The translations under genes were made by a program, and so were the position numbers. Of a stretch of DNA of 64,000 nt, positions 46,743-55,532 are shown in pieces. The notes beneath the pieces are model-generated. The model saw nothing but the letters and a program-made list of their open reading frames with translations, ran no database searches and was not told the origin of the DNA. The stretch lies in the NCBI GenBank assembly GCA_038522735.1, contig JBCBJX010000006.1:1-64000 (forward strand), read 5' to 3'. This stretch comes from JBCBJX01 sp038522735. GTDB lineage: Bacteria > Pseudomonadota > Alphaproteobacteria > Caulobacterales > Parvularculaceae. Each line of letters opens with the position of its first letter. Position 1 is the first letter of the stretch.

Positions 46743-47662
46743 GCGGCCCCCGCATCGCGGTGCTGAAAGGCGGCTTCTCGCCGGAGCGGGAGGTCTCCCT
46801 CGTCTCCGGCGCCGCCGCGGCGAAGGCCCTGCGCGAGCGGGGCGCGGAGGCGATCGAAATCGATGCGGGCCGCGATCTTGCGGCGGCGCTCGCCGAGGCG
46901 AAGCCCGACATCGTCTTCAACGCCCTGCACGGCCGCTGGGGGGAGGACGGGTGCGTGCAGGGCCTTCTTGAATGGCTCGGCCTTCCGTACACCCATTCGG
47001 GCGTTCTCGCTTCGTCCCTCGCGATGGACAAAGAGCGCGCCAAGGCGGTCTTCCGCCAGAACGGCCTCAAAGTCCCCGACGGCCGGATCGTCTCGCGCGC
47101 AGAGGCCGCCGCCGGCCACGCCATGGAGCCGCCTTACGTCGTAAAGCCCAACGATCAGGGCTCCTCCGTCGGCGTCTTCATCGTCCGGCGCGGCGACAAT
47201 CGCCCGCCTGCGGCCCTCGCCGCGACGGACTGGGACCTCGGCGAGACCGTCCTCGTCGAAACGTTCGTGCCAGGGCGCGAGCTCACCGTTTCCGTGCTCG
47301 GCGACCGGCCTCTCGCCGTCACCGAGATCGTCGCCCATACCGACTTCTATGACTATGAGGCGAAATACGCCGCCGGCGGATCGTCCCACGAGGTGCCGGC
47401 GAAGATCCCGGCGGGGATTGAACGCGCCTGCCTCGACATGGCGAAAGCCGCCCACGACCTCATGGGCTGCCGCGGCCTCACGCGCTCCGATTTTCGTTGG
47501 GACGATGCGAAACCGGGGACGGAAGGTCTCTACCTCCTCGAAATCAACACTCAGCCGGGCTTGACGCCGACCTCCCTTTCGCCAGAACAAGCAGAATACG
47601 TCGGAATGTCGTTTTCCGATCTGTGCTGGTGGATGATCGAGGACGCGTCTTGCCCAAGGTGA
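46739..47662 (+). CDS. ddl: D-alanine--D-alanine ligase
   Basis: The 307-residue ATP-grasp enzyme begins RIAVLKGGFSPEREVSLVSG and has VKPNDQGSSVGVFIV and LLEINTQPGLTPTSL. It makes D-Ala-D-Ala, the substrate of MurF. ATG 46739 overlaps murB by four bases; the longer frame to 46535 lies within murB and is rejected. The gene ends in a GTGA overlap with ftsQ. Confidence 0.96.
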   Translation: MSGPRIAVLKGGFSPEREVSLVSGAAAAKALRERGAEAIEIDAGRDLAAALAEAKPDIVFNALHGRWGEDGCVQGLLEWLGLPYTHSGVLASSLAMDKERAKAVFRQNGLKVPDGRIVSRAEAAAGHAMEPPYVVKPNDQGSSVGVFIVRRGDNRPPAALAATDWDLGETVLVETFVPGRELTVSVLGDRPLAVTEIVAHTDFYDYEAKYAAGGSSHEVPAKIPAGIERACLDMAKAAHDLMGCRGLTRSDFRWDDAKPGTEGLYLLEINTQPGLTPTSLSPEQAEYVGMSFSDLCWWMIEDASCPR

Positions 47663-48513
47663 CGCCGAAGAAATCGGCTGCGAAACGACCCCCACGGAAG
47701 AAGAGCGCGCGGCGCGCCGGCGCGGCGAAACCGTCGCTCCTCGCCGCCTTCCGCGCCGCTCTTGCGCGCCGTCTCCGGCTTGCGGTCGCCTTCGGGCTGG
47801 TCGGCTCGGGCCTCCTCGGGCTCTTCATGCTGCTTTCGGGCGGCTATTTCGCCGACGCCGCGCGCCGGATCGATCTTGCAAGCCAGGACGCCGCGGTCGA
47901 TGCCGGCTTCGCCATCCGGCGCGTCACCGTGCGCGGGCGTGAGCACGCCGAAGCCGAGGAGATCCGCGCCGCTGTCGGCGACATCGTCGGCGGCTCGCTC
48001 CTCCATTTCGATCCGTACGCCGCCCGCGAACGGGTCGAGGCGATCGGCTGGGTGAAGCGCGCCGCCGTCCAGCGCCTCTGGCCGGATCTCATTCACGTCT
48101 CCATCCGCGAACGCGAGCCCGCGGCCATCTGGCAATACGACCGCCGCTGGCGGCTGATCGACGTCGACGGCGCGACCATCGGCGCGGCGGAAACCTCGCA
48201 GTGGCCGGGATTGCCGCTCATCGTCGGCGGCGGCGCTCCGGAGGCGGTCTCGCCGCTCCTCCACGCCCTCGCCGCAACGCCCGTCATCCGGGAGCGGACG
48301 AGCGCCGTCATCCGCGTCGGCAACCGCCGCTGGAACATCCGTTTGAAATCCGGCGCCGACATCAAGCTGCCGGAGGAGGGCTATGCGAGAGCTCTGAAAG
48401 AGATCGAGCGGTTGCATCAGCTGCACGCGACCCTCGACCAGCAGCTCGACTATATCGACGCCCGCGACCCGGAGCGCCTCGCGATCCGGCCGCTCGCCGG
48501 CGGCGGCAGCTGA
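47659..48513 (+). CDS. ftsQ: Cell division protein FtsQ
   Basis: From GTG 47659 the protein has 284 residues. A very basic cytoplasmic tail (about 1-35) precedes one membrane helix near 45-65. A POTRA domain follows (FAIRRVTVRGREHAEAEEIR, then SLLHFDPYAARERVEAIGWV) and then the FtsQ domain. FtsQ links FtsL/FtsB to the rest of the divisome in the periplasm. Start fixed by the overlap with the ddl stop. Confidence 0.93.
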   Translation: MTPKKSAAKRPPRKKSARRAGAAKPSLLAAFRAALARRLRLAVAFGLVGSGLLGLFMLLSGGYFADAARRIDLASQDAAVDAGFAIRRVTVRGREHAEAEEIRAAVGDIVGGSLLHFDPYAARERVEAIGWVKRAAVQRLWPDLIHVSIREREPAAIWQYDRRWRLIDVDGATIGAAETSQWPGLPLIVGGGAPEAVSPLLHALAATPVIRERTSAVIRVGNRRWNIRLKSGADIKLPEEGYARALKEIERLHQLHATLDQQLDYIDARDPERLAIRPLAGGGS

Positions 48514-48527
48514 GGGAGGCGAGGCGA

Positions 48528-49757
48528 GTGGCGCGGCTGAAATCGAACCCCAACGCGATCGCCGCCGTCGATCTCGGCGCAAGCAAAGCCGCCTGCCTCA
48601 TCGGCGTCGTCGATCCCGCCCGCCCCGACGCGCCGCCGCGGATCATCGGCGCCGCCGCGCGACCGACGCCTGGGGGCAGCTCGGGTCTCGCCCTCGCCGT
48701 CGTCGAAGCCTCGATCCGCGCGGCCGTCGCCGCCGCCGAAGAGCGCGCGGGCGTCCTCGCGCGCTCGGCGGTCGTCGCCGTCTCGGGGCGGAAGCTCCGC
48801 GCCCGGCGTCTCGTCGTCGAGGTTGATCTCAACGGCCGCACGACGACGTCAGAAGACGTCGCCGCGGCGAAAGAGGCGGGGGCGGAGGAAGCCGCGCCGG
48901 ACGGGTTCGAAATCCTGCACGCCCTCGATATCGGCGCCGCCGTCGACAGCGATGCGGGCTGGGGCGATCCGCGCGGCCTCGCCGGCGACCGTCTCGATCT
49001 CGACATGATCGGCGTCTCGGCGCGGGAGAGCACGCTCCGGCATCTGGAGACGGCCGTCGAAGCGGCCCATCTCGACGTTTCCGCTTTCGTCGCGGGTCCT
49101 TACGCAGCGGCGCGCGCCGTGACGCTCGAGGATGAGCGCGATCTCGGCTGCCTCGTCCTCGATATGGGGGCGGGGGAGACAAGTTTCGCCGCCTTCGACC
49201 GCGGACGGCTGATCGCCGTCGGCGCCGCGCCCATTGGCGGCGAGCATGCGACGCGCGACATCGCGCGGGTCTTCGGCGTCGCCCGGGACGACGCCGAACG
49301 CCTGAAGGTGACCCGCGGCTCGGCCCTGGCCGACGGCTCGGAAATCGAAACGCTGCGCGCCCGCGCCCTCGGCGACGAGGCCCAGATCGAGATCGACGCC
49401 TCCGGCCTAAGGGCGGTCATCGCCTCGCGGGTCGAGGAAACGTTCGTGCAGGTTCTTTCCGCTTGCGAAGACGCAGGGCTTTCCCGGCGCGCGGTCCGCC
49501 ATGTCGTGCTGACGGGCGGGGCGAGCGGCCTCGCCGGCGTCCGGGAGGCCGCCGAGCGCGTGCTTGAGCGCCAGACCCGACTCGGACGTCCCTTGAATGT
49601 GGACGGAGCGCCGGCTTCCGCCTCCGGGCCGCCCTTCGCCGCGGTCTTCGGCGCCCTCGATGCGGCGCTTGCGGAGGACCGGGACGCGACGGCCGCGCCC
49701 GCCGCGTTCGCATTCCCCGCGCCCGGCTGGGCGCAGCGGCTTTTCTCCAGGTTTTGA
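48528..49757 (+). CDS. ftsA: Cell division protein FtsA
   Basis: GTG 48528 follows GAGGGAGGCGAGG and gives 409 residues. The actin-like fold shows IAAVDLGASKAACLIG and LVLDMGAGETSFAAFDRGRL for nucleotide binding, plus HVVLTGGASGLAGVREAAE. The last residues, PGWAQRLFSRF, form the amphipathic membrane-targeting helix. FtsA anchors FtsZ to the membrane. It ends 101 bases before ftsZ, a gap with its own regulatory site. Confidence 0.94.
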   Translation: MARLKSNPNAIAAVDLGASKAACLIGVVDPARPDAPPRIIGAAARPTPGGSSGLALAVVEASIRAAVAAAEERAGVLARSAVVAVSGRKLRARRLVVEVDLNGRTTTSEDVAAAKEAGAEEAAPDGFEILHALDIGAAVDSDAGWGDPRGLAGDRLDLDMIGVSARESTLRHLETAVEAAHLDVSAFVAGPYAAARAVTLEDERDLGCLVLDMGAGETSFAAFDRGRLIAVGAAPIGGEHATRDIARVFGVARDDAERLKVTRGSALADGSEIETLRARALGDEAQIEIDASGLRAVIASRVEETFVQVLSACEDAGLSRRAVRHVVLTGGASGLAGVREAAERVLERQTRLGRPLNVDGAPASASGPPFAAVFGALDAALAEDRDATAAPAAFAFPAPGWAQRLFSRF

Positions 49758-49776
49758 GCGGCGCGGAGAGCGCGCG

Positions 49777-49791
49777 TTAACCCTCTGTTAA
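49777..49791. promoter_or_regulatory. CtrA box upstream of ftsZ
   Basis: TTAA-CCCTCTG-TTAA is an exact match to the full CtrA recognition site (TTAA, seven bases, TTAA). In Caulobacter crescentus CtrA represses ftsZ in swarmer cells. The site lies 68 bases before the ftsZ ATG. A further TTTTAAC half-site is near 49807. Confidence 0.75.
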
Positions 49792-49858
49792 CCAATCTAA
49801 CCGATCTTTTAACACTATCCGTACAGCGCACGCCCTTGGGCGAGAGGGGCCAGTTCCG

Positions 49859-51319
49859 ATGCCGATCAATCTCAGCGTACCCGCAGAAACCGAGCTGAAA
49901 CCGCGGATCACGGTCTTCGGGGTCGGCGGCGCGGGCGGCAACGCGGTCAACAACATGATCGAGTGCGCCCTTGAGGGCGTCGAGTTCGTCGTCGCGAACA
50001 CCGACGCCCAGGCGGTCGGGCTCTCGAAAGCGAGCCGGAAAATCCAGCTCGGCGCCGGCGTCACGGAAGGCCTCGGCGCGGGCTCGCAGCCGGAAATCGG
50101 GCGCGCGGCGGCGGAGGAATCGATCGAGGAGATCGTCGAGCACCTGAACGACGCCCACATGCTCTTCATCACCGCCGGCATGGGCGGCGGCACCGGCACC
50201 GGCGCCGCGCCCGTGATCGCTCGCGCCGCGAAAGAACGGGGCGTGCTGACCGTCGGCGTGGTGACGAAGCCCTTCCATTTCGAAGGCGCCCGCCGCATGC
50301 GGATCGCCGAAGAGGGGATCAAAGAGCTTCAGGAGTTCGTCGACACGCTCCTCATCATTCCGAACCAGAACCTCTTCAAGCTCGCAAACGAGAAGACGAC
50401 CTTCGCCGAGGCCTTCAACATGGCCGACCAGGTTCTCCATTCGGGCGTGCGCGGCATTACCGACCTGATGGTCATGCCGGGGCTGATCAATCTCGACTTC
50501 GCAGACGTCCGCACCGTGATGTCCGAAATGGGCAAGGCGATGATGGGGACGGGCGAGGCGGAAAGCGAGAAGCGCGCCATCGAGGCGGCGGAGCGGGCGA
50601 TCTCCAACCCGCTGCTCGACGAGGTCTCAATGCGCGGCGCGAAAGGCGTCCTCATCAACATCACGGGCGGCATGGACATGACGCTGTTCGAAGTCGACGA
50701 GGCCGCGAACCGTATCCGTCAGGAAGTCGACGCCGAGGCGAACATCATCGTCGGCTCGACCTTCAACAACAATCTCGACGGCCGCATGCGGGTCTCGGTC
50801 GTCGCGACCGGCATTGAGGCCGAGGCGCCCGCGGCCGCGAGACCGGCGCCGAAGCCGGCCGACGTCCGCGCAGAGACGCCGGCCCGGCCGGCGCCCGCCG
50901 AGCGCCCGTGGGCCGCGAACGCTGCGCATTCAAATCCCGTGGAGGAGGCGCGCAAGCGGATTATCGACACGCTCCTCGACGACCGCGCCGAGGATGCGCC
51001 GGCGGCGGCCGAAAAGAGCGAAAACGCTCCGAAAACGCCTCAACATGCTCCGGTTTCGCGCGCCGCACGCCCCTTCGGCGACCGGCCCGCGGCGACGCCG
51101 AAGCCGCTCCCCAATCCCTTCGCCTCGCGGGAGAAACCGTCGCTGGTTGAAAAAGCCAAAAAAATGCTTGGCGCCGGCCCCGTCCCCGAGACGAAGGAGC
51201 CGCCGGCGCCGACGGGTCCCCGTCGGCCGGTCCAGCCCGCGCCGCGCAAGGCCGATCTCTTCGACGACGAGGATGAAGAGTTGCAGATCCCTGCTTTCCT
51301 GCGCCAGGGACGGCGCTGA
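49859..51319 (+). CDS. ftsZ: FtsZ, tubulin-like division ring protein
   Basis: The 486-residue protein has the GTP-binding GVGGAGGNAVNNM and GGGTGTG (109-115), and the T7 loop NLDFADVRTVMSEMG. Residues from about 320 to 465 are a long Pro/Ala-rich linker. The C-terminal peptide EELQIPAFLRQ binds FtsA and other partners. It polymerises at mid-cell in the cytoplasm. Long linkers are usual in Alphaproteobacteria. A terminator follows and closes the dcw cluster. Confidence 0.98.
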   Translation: MPINLSVPAETELKPRITVFGVGGAGGNAVNNMIECALEGVEFVVANTDAQAVGLSKASRKIQLGAGVTEGLGAGSQPEIGRAAAEESIEEIVEHLNDAHMLFITAGMGGGTGTGAAPVIARAAKERGVLTVGVVTKPFHFEGARRMRIAEEGIKELQEFVDTLLIIPNQNLFKLANEKTTFAEAFNMADQVLHSGVRGITDLMVMPGLINLDFADVRTVMSEMGKAMMGTGEAESEKRAIEAAERAISNPLLDEVSMRGAKGVLINITGGMDMTLFEVDEAANRIRQEVDAEANIIVGSTFNNNLDGRMRVSVVATGIEAEAPAAARPAPKPADVRAETPARPAPAERPWAANAAHSNPVEEARKRIIDTLLDDRAEDAPAAAEKSENAPKTPQHAPVSRAARPFGDRPAATPKPLPNPFASREKPSLVEKAKKMLGAGPVPETKEPPAPTGPRRPVQPAPRKADLFDDEDEELQIPAFLRQGRR

Positions 51320-51355
51320 GCGGGGCATACGGAATAAAGTTGCGTCTTACGACCT

Positions 51356-51383
51356 CGCCCGGCTAAGGCCGGGCGATTTTCTT
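51356..51383 (+). terminator. Rho-independent terminator after ftsZ
   Basis: CGCCCGGC and GCCGGGCG pair over a TAAG loop and are followed by ATTTTCTT. It lies 36 bases past the ftsZ stop. Beyond it, to the lpxC start, I see only leader sequence. Confidence 0.85.
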
Positions 51384-51551
51384 AACAGAAGCCTTTGAAA
51401 ACGCTTCGGTTTTAAGAAAGGATCAACACTTCGCAGGTGCAGGAAACACCGCGTAACAAACCTTTATTTGAGACGGGGGCCGACCCTCTCTAGCCATTAA
51501 CCCACATTGATTATCGTGTGCGTCGCGTCGCGTCGCATGGAGGGGCGTCGA

Positions 51552-52556
51552 GTGTACGATACGGGTTCGGACATCACCGGTTTCGAGACGGCTGTCGCTG
51601 TCGCCATGAAGCCCGCCGCTTGCGAGCGCCGCCAGACGACCGTCGCCGCGGCGGTCCGCATGGACGGCGTCGGCCTCCACTCCGGCGCGGCCGTCTCCCT
51701 CGTTTTCCGCCCGGCTCCGGCCGACGCCGGCGTCGTCTTCCGCCGGATCGACCTCCTCGCCGACAGCGCCGACGAAGACCGACTTCGCCGCGTCACCGTT
51801 CGGGCGACGGCCGGTAATGTCGGCGCGACCCAGCTCGGCACCACCATCGAGAACGCCTACGGCGCCAGCGTCGCGACCGTCGAGCATCTGATGGCCGCCG
51901 TGGCCGGTCTCGGCCTCGACAACCTGCTTGTGGAGATCGACGGCCCGGAAGTTCCGATCATGGACGGCAGCGCCGAGCCTTTCCTCGCGGTTCTGCGCAA
52001 GGCCGGCCTCGCCAGCCTGAACGCCCCCGCCGCCGCGCCGCGCCTCACCCGCAAAGTCGCGCTGGAGCAGGGCGCGAGCCGTCTCGTCGCGACCCCCGCC
52101 GACGCCTTCGAGATCGAGGTCGAGATCGACTTCGAGGATCCGGCGATCGGGGCCCAGACCCTCTCCATGACCGTGACGCCGGACGCTTTCGCCGCCGACG
52201 TCGCCGACGCCCGCACCTTCTGCCTGAAGCGCGATATCGACAGGATGCGCGCGGCCGGCCTCGCCCGCGGCGGCTCCCTCGACAACGCGATCGTCGTCGC
52301 CGACGGGGAAATCCTGAACGAAGGCGGCCTGCGCCGCGCCGACGAGTTCGTCGTCCACAAGGCCCTCGACATGATCGGCGACCTGCGCCTCGTCGGCGCC
52401 TTGCCCAAGATGAAAGTCCGCGCCAGCCGTCCGGGCCACGCGATCAATACGGCCTTTGCGAAGCTGCTTCTCGAGGCGAAAGGCGCTCTCGACTGGGGCC
52501 TCGCCGCCGATCTGGACGAGGACGCGGCGCCGGTTCCGGCCAAAGCGGCGATCTGA
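51552..52556 (+). CDS. lpxC: UDP-3-O-acyl-N-acetylglucosamine deacetylase LpxC
   Basis: The enzyme has 334 residues from GTG 51552, which has GGAGGGG six bases upstream. Family motifs are GVGLHSG, VEHLMAAVAGLGLDN with a zinc His, IMDGSAEPFL and DEFVVHKALDMIGDLRL. It performs the committed step of lipid A synthesis. The product is about 18 residues longer at the N-terminus than E. coli LpxC; ATG 51606 would fit that length but has no ribosome binding site. Confidence 0.95.
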   Translation: MYDTGSDITGFETAVAVAMKPAACERRQTTVAAAVRMDGVGLHSGAAVSLVFRPAPADAGVVFRRIDLLADSADEDRLRRVTVRATAGNVGATQLGTTIENAYGASVATVEHLMAAVAGLGLDNLLVEIDGPEVPIMDGSAEPFLAVLRKAGLASLNAPAAAPRLTRKVALEQGASRLVATPADAFEIEVEIDFEDPAIGAQTLSMTVTPDAFAADVADARTFCLKRDIDRMRAAGLARGGSLDNAIVVADGEILNEGGLRRADEFVVHKALDMIGDLRLVGALPKMKVRASRPGHAINTAFAKLLLEAKGALDWGLAADLDEDAAPVPAKAAI

Positions 52557-52572
52557 TCCGCCCCATTACGGT

Positions 52573-52603
52573 CCTGCAATCCGGCCCGCATCCGGATTGC
52601 AGG
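52573..52603 (+). terminator. Hairpin after lpxC, probable terminator
   Basis: A perfect 12-bp stem (CCTGCAATCCGG / CCGGATTGCAGG) with loop CCCGCAT lies 17 bases after the lpxC stop. Only TTGCGTC follows, so the T tract is poor. Confidence 0.65.
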
Positions 52604-52703
52604 TTGCGTCGTCATCCATCATTAATCATGTCTGCACATGCAGGATGGGTCGCGGATGGCGCGCCTCCTGCATCGTCGGGGCGTCGAACCGGATAGGACG
52701 CAC

Positions 52704-53555
52704 ATGCTGCGCACGATCATACTGCTCGCTTCAGCCCTCGCCCTCGCCGCCTGCGGCGGGGCGGGCGGCAGCCGTTTCGAATACATCGAGAAGCCCGTCG
52801 AGGCGCTTTATAACGACGCCGCCGACGAGCTGGGAAAACGCCGTTTCGAGACCGCGGTCGCGCTCTTCGACGAGGTCGAGCGCCAGCACCCGTATTCAGC
52901 ATGGGCGCGCAAGGCCATGCTCATGTCGGCCTTCGCCTCCTATCAGGCGAACGACTATGAGACGTCCCTCGCCAATCTTGACCGGTTCATCTCGCTGCAT
53001 CCCGGCAACGAGCTCGCGCCCTACGCCTTCTATCTGCGCGCCATGTGCCACTATGAGCAGATCCGCGATGTCGGCCGCGACCAGGACATCACCCGGAACG
53101 CCCTCGAAGCCCTCGACGCCGTCATCGCCCGCTATCCCGGCACGGACTACGCCCGCGACGCCGCTCTAAAGCGCGATCTCACCCAGGACCACCTCGCCGG
53201 CAAGGAGATGTATGTCGGCCGCTATTATCTGCGGAACTCCCAGCACGTCGCGGCGATCAACCGCTTCAAGAAGGTCCTAGCAGAATACCAGCAGACGACC
53301 CAGGTGCCCGAAGCTCTGCACCGGCTGGTCGAGGCTTATGTCGAACTCGGCGTCTACGACGAGGCCCGCGCCGCCGCCGCCGTTCTCGGCCACAATTATC
53401 CGGGCTCGCGCTGGTATGAGGACAGCTATCGGCTGCTCGAGCGTCGCAACGCTCTCGTCAGCAATCCGGTGACGCCGGTCGCCCTAAACCCGGAGCGGAC
53501 CGACGCTGAGACCGCCGAGAACGCCTCTGAAGCCGGCGACGAAGCGGCGCTCTGA
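52704..53555 (+). CDS. bamD: BamD outer-membrane assembly lipoprotein
   Basis: ATG 52704, preceded by AGGA, gives 283 residues with lipobox LALAAC (Cys17). Tetratricopeptide repeats follow, beginning KPVEALYNDAADELGKRRFE, as in the BamD/ComL family. BamD is the essential partner of BamA in inserting outer-membrane proteins. The C-terminal 30 residues are acidic and disordered. The frame starting at 52638 would put 22 extra residues before the signal, so it is not used. Confidence 0.94.
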   Translation: MLRTIILLASALALAACGGAGGSRFEYIEKPVEALYNDAADELGKRRFETAVALFDEVERQHPYSAWARKAMLMSAFASYQANDYETSLANLDRFISLHPGNELAPYAFYLRAMCHYEQIRDVGRDQDITRNALEALDAVIARYPGTDYARDAALKRDLTQDHLAGKEMYVGRYYLRNSQHVAAINRFKKVLAEYQQTTQVPEALHRLVEAYVELGVYDEARAAAAVLGHNYPGSRWYEDSYRLLERRNALVSNPVTPVALNPERTDAETAENASEAGDEAAL

Positions 53556-53592
53556 TAGACCCGCCCCGGCGGATCACCTAAATTCATCGGCG

Positions 53593-55305
53593 ATGCTCAC
53601 CGCCCTTTGCGTTCGCGATATCGTGCTGATCGAGCGCCTCGACCTCGCCGTCGGGGCGGGTCTCACGGCGCTCACCGGCGAGACAGGGGCCGGCAAGTCG
53701 ATCCTCTTGGACGCTCTCGGCCTGGCTGTCGGCGGTAAGGCGGACAAGCGCCTCGTTCGCCATGGGGCGGAGGAGGGGGCGGCCGTCGCCGCTTTCGAGC
53801 CGGGCGACGGCCACGCCGTCTTCGCGCTTCTTTCAGAACACGGCGTTCCTGCCGAGGACGGGGCGGTGATCCTCCGTCGGGTTCAGCGGGCCGACGGGCG
53901 GGCCCGCGCCTTCGTCAACGATCAGCCGGTCTCTTTAAGCGTCCTGCGCGCCGTCGGTGAGGCGCTGGTCGAGGTGCACGGCCAGCATGACGGCCACGGA
54001 TTTTTGAAGCCCGCCGTCCACCGCGGCGTTCTGGATCTTTATGCGGGGCTCGATCTTGAAGCGCTCGTTGCTGCGGCCGACGCGGCGCGGGAGGCGGAGC
54101 GCGCGCTCGCCGACCATCGCGCCGCCATGGCGCGCGCCGCCGAGGACGCGGAGTTTCTCCGGCACGCTGCAAAGGAGTTCGACGATCTTGACCCGGAGGA
54201 AGGCGAGGAGGCGCGTCTCGCGGAGATGCGCGCCGCGCTGATGGCGGCGGAGAAAACGACCGAGGACGTTGCGGACGCCGCGGCGGCGCTCGCGGGCGAG
54301 GAGGCGGGCGCAGGTCTCGCCCGCGCCGCCCGGGCGCTTGATCGGGCGCGGGCGCGCCTCGGCGCCGGCGAGGCGGACGCCCAGGCGATACTCGCCGCCG
54401 CCGTCTCCTCCGTGGACGGCGCCATCGCAGCGGTCGACGAGGCGGTCGACGCCGTCGAGGCGCTGAACAACGCCCTCAGCGTCGACGACAACGCCCTTGA
54501 GCAGGCCGAAGCGCGCTTGTTCGCCCTGCGCGCGCTCGCCCGCAAACACGCGACGACCCCTGACGCCCTGCCGCAGGTCCGCGCCCGGATCGCCGAGAGC
54601 CTCGCCGCCGTCGAAAGCGGCGAGGCGCGAGAGGCGGCGCTCGCCAAAGCCCTCGACGCGGCGCGCGGGGACTATGTCCGGCTTGCGAAAGCTGCAAGCG
54701 CCGCCCGCCGCAAGGCCGCCGCGGCGCTGGAGAACGCCGTCGCGGCCGAGCTGCCGGCCCTGAAGCTTGAGAAGACCCGCTTCGCTGTCGCGCTTTGCAC
54801 GGACGAAGCCCGCCTCTCGCCGGAGGGGTTCGAGACGGTGGAGTTCCAGATCGCCACCAATCCGGGCGCGCCGCTCGGGTCCTTGTCGAAGATTGCCTCA
54901 GGCGGCGAACTCGCCCGCCTCGTCCTGGCGCTGAAGGCTGCGCTCGCCGCGAAGGAGGGCAAGACCGTCGTCATCTTCGACGAGGTGGACGCCGGCGTCG
55001 GCGGCGCGGTGGCGGACGCTGTCGGCGAACGCCTCGCCCGTCTGGCGGCGGACGAACAGGTGCTGGTCGTCACCCACTCGCCGCAGGTGGCGGCCCGCGC
55101 CGCGACCCAGTGGAAGGTCGAAAAAACCGGCGACGAGACGTTGGCGACATCGGTCCGCACCCTGAGCGCCAAGGAGCGCGTCGAGGAGCTTGCACGCATG
55201 CTCGCCGGCGCGCGGATCACCGACGCAGCCCGCGAAGCGGCGAAAGCGCTGCTCGCGCCGGACGCGCCGAGGAAAAAGACGGCGAAGAAGCGAAGAGCGG
55301 CGTGA
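53593..55305 (+). CDS. recN: DNA repair protein RecN
   Basis: The 570-residue SMC-like protein has Walker A GETGAGKS (29-36). Long Ala/Glu-rich coiled coils run over about 150-370. The C-terminal ATPase half has SGGELARLVLALKAALA, VVIFDEVDAGVGG and VLVVTHSPQVAARA. RecN aids double-strand break repair by holding DNA together. A basic Lys/Arg-rich tail (RKKTAKKRRAA) ends the protein. It is 37 bases after bamD, a neighbour order common in this class. Confidence 0.95.
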   Translation: MLTALCVRDIVLIERLDLAVGAGLTALTGETGAGKSILLDALGLAVGGKADKRLVRHGAEEGAAVAAFEPGDGHAVFALLSEHGVPAEDGAVILRRVQRADGRARAFVNDQPVSLSVLRAVGEALVEVHGQHDGHGFLKPAVHRGVLDLYAGLDLEALVAAADAAREAERALADHRAAMARAAEDAEFLRHAAKEFDDLDPEEGEEARLAEMRAALMAAEKTTEDVADAAAALAGEEAGAGLARAARALDRARARLGAGEADAQAILAAAVSSVDGAIAAVDEAVDAVEALNNALSVDDNALEQAEARLFALRALARKHATTPDALPQVRARIAESLAAVESGEAREAALAKALDAARGDYVRLAKAASAARRKAAAALENAVAAELPALKLEKTRFAVALCTDEARLSPEGFETVEFQIATNPGAPLGSLSKIASGGELARLVLALKAALAAKEGKTVVIFDEVDAGVGGAVADAVGERLARLAADEQVLVVTHSPQVAARAATQWKVEKTGDETLATSVRTLSAKERVEELARMLAGARITDAAREAAKALLAPDAPRKKTAKKRRAA

Positions 55306-55325
55306 GCAGTCGGTTGTTCTATGGC

Positions 55326-55503
55326 GTCATCCCGGACGCCGCAGCTGTCCAAGCCGGAAGGCTTGGGAACAGCTGCGAGCGATCCGGGACCCATCTCCGG
55401 AATGCTCCGCGCGCACGAATGGAAAGATCCGGAGATGGGTCCCGGCTCTAACAAGCGTTCGCCGAACCCTTCGGGTTGGGACGCTTGTAACGGCCGGGAT
55501 GAC
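55326..55503. repeat. Composite palindromic repeat, TCATCCCGG family
   Basis: Outer arms GTCATCCCGG and CCGGGATGAC enclose inner arms GGGACCCATCTCCGGA / TCCGGAGATGGGTCCC. Two side hairpins, GCAGCTGT...ACAGCTGC and CAAGCGT...ACGCTTG, lie between them. It fills almost the whole recN-ligA gap, and outer and inner edges match the element at 59702. Confidence 0.88.
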
Positions 55504-55532
55504 TCCCGAGAGGTTGAGGACGAATCCGGAAA

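Noticed and set aside
51384..51551. A further CtrA box upstream of lpxC
   Set aside because: TTAACCCACATTGAT keeps only the first half-site; the second half does not match.
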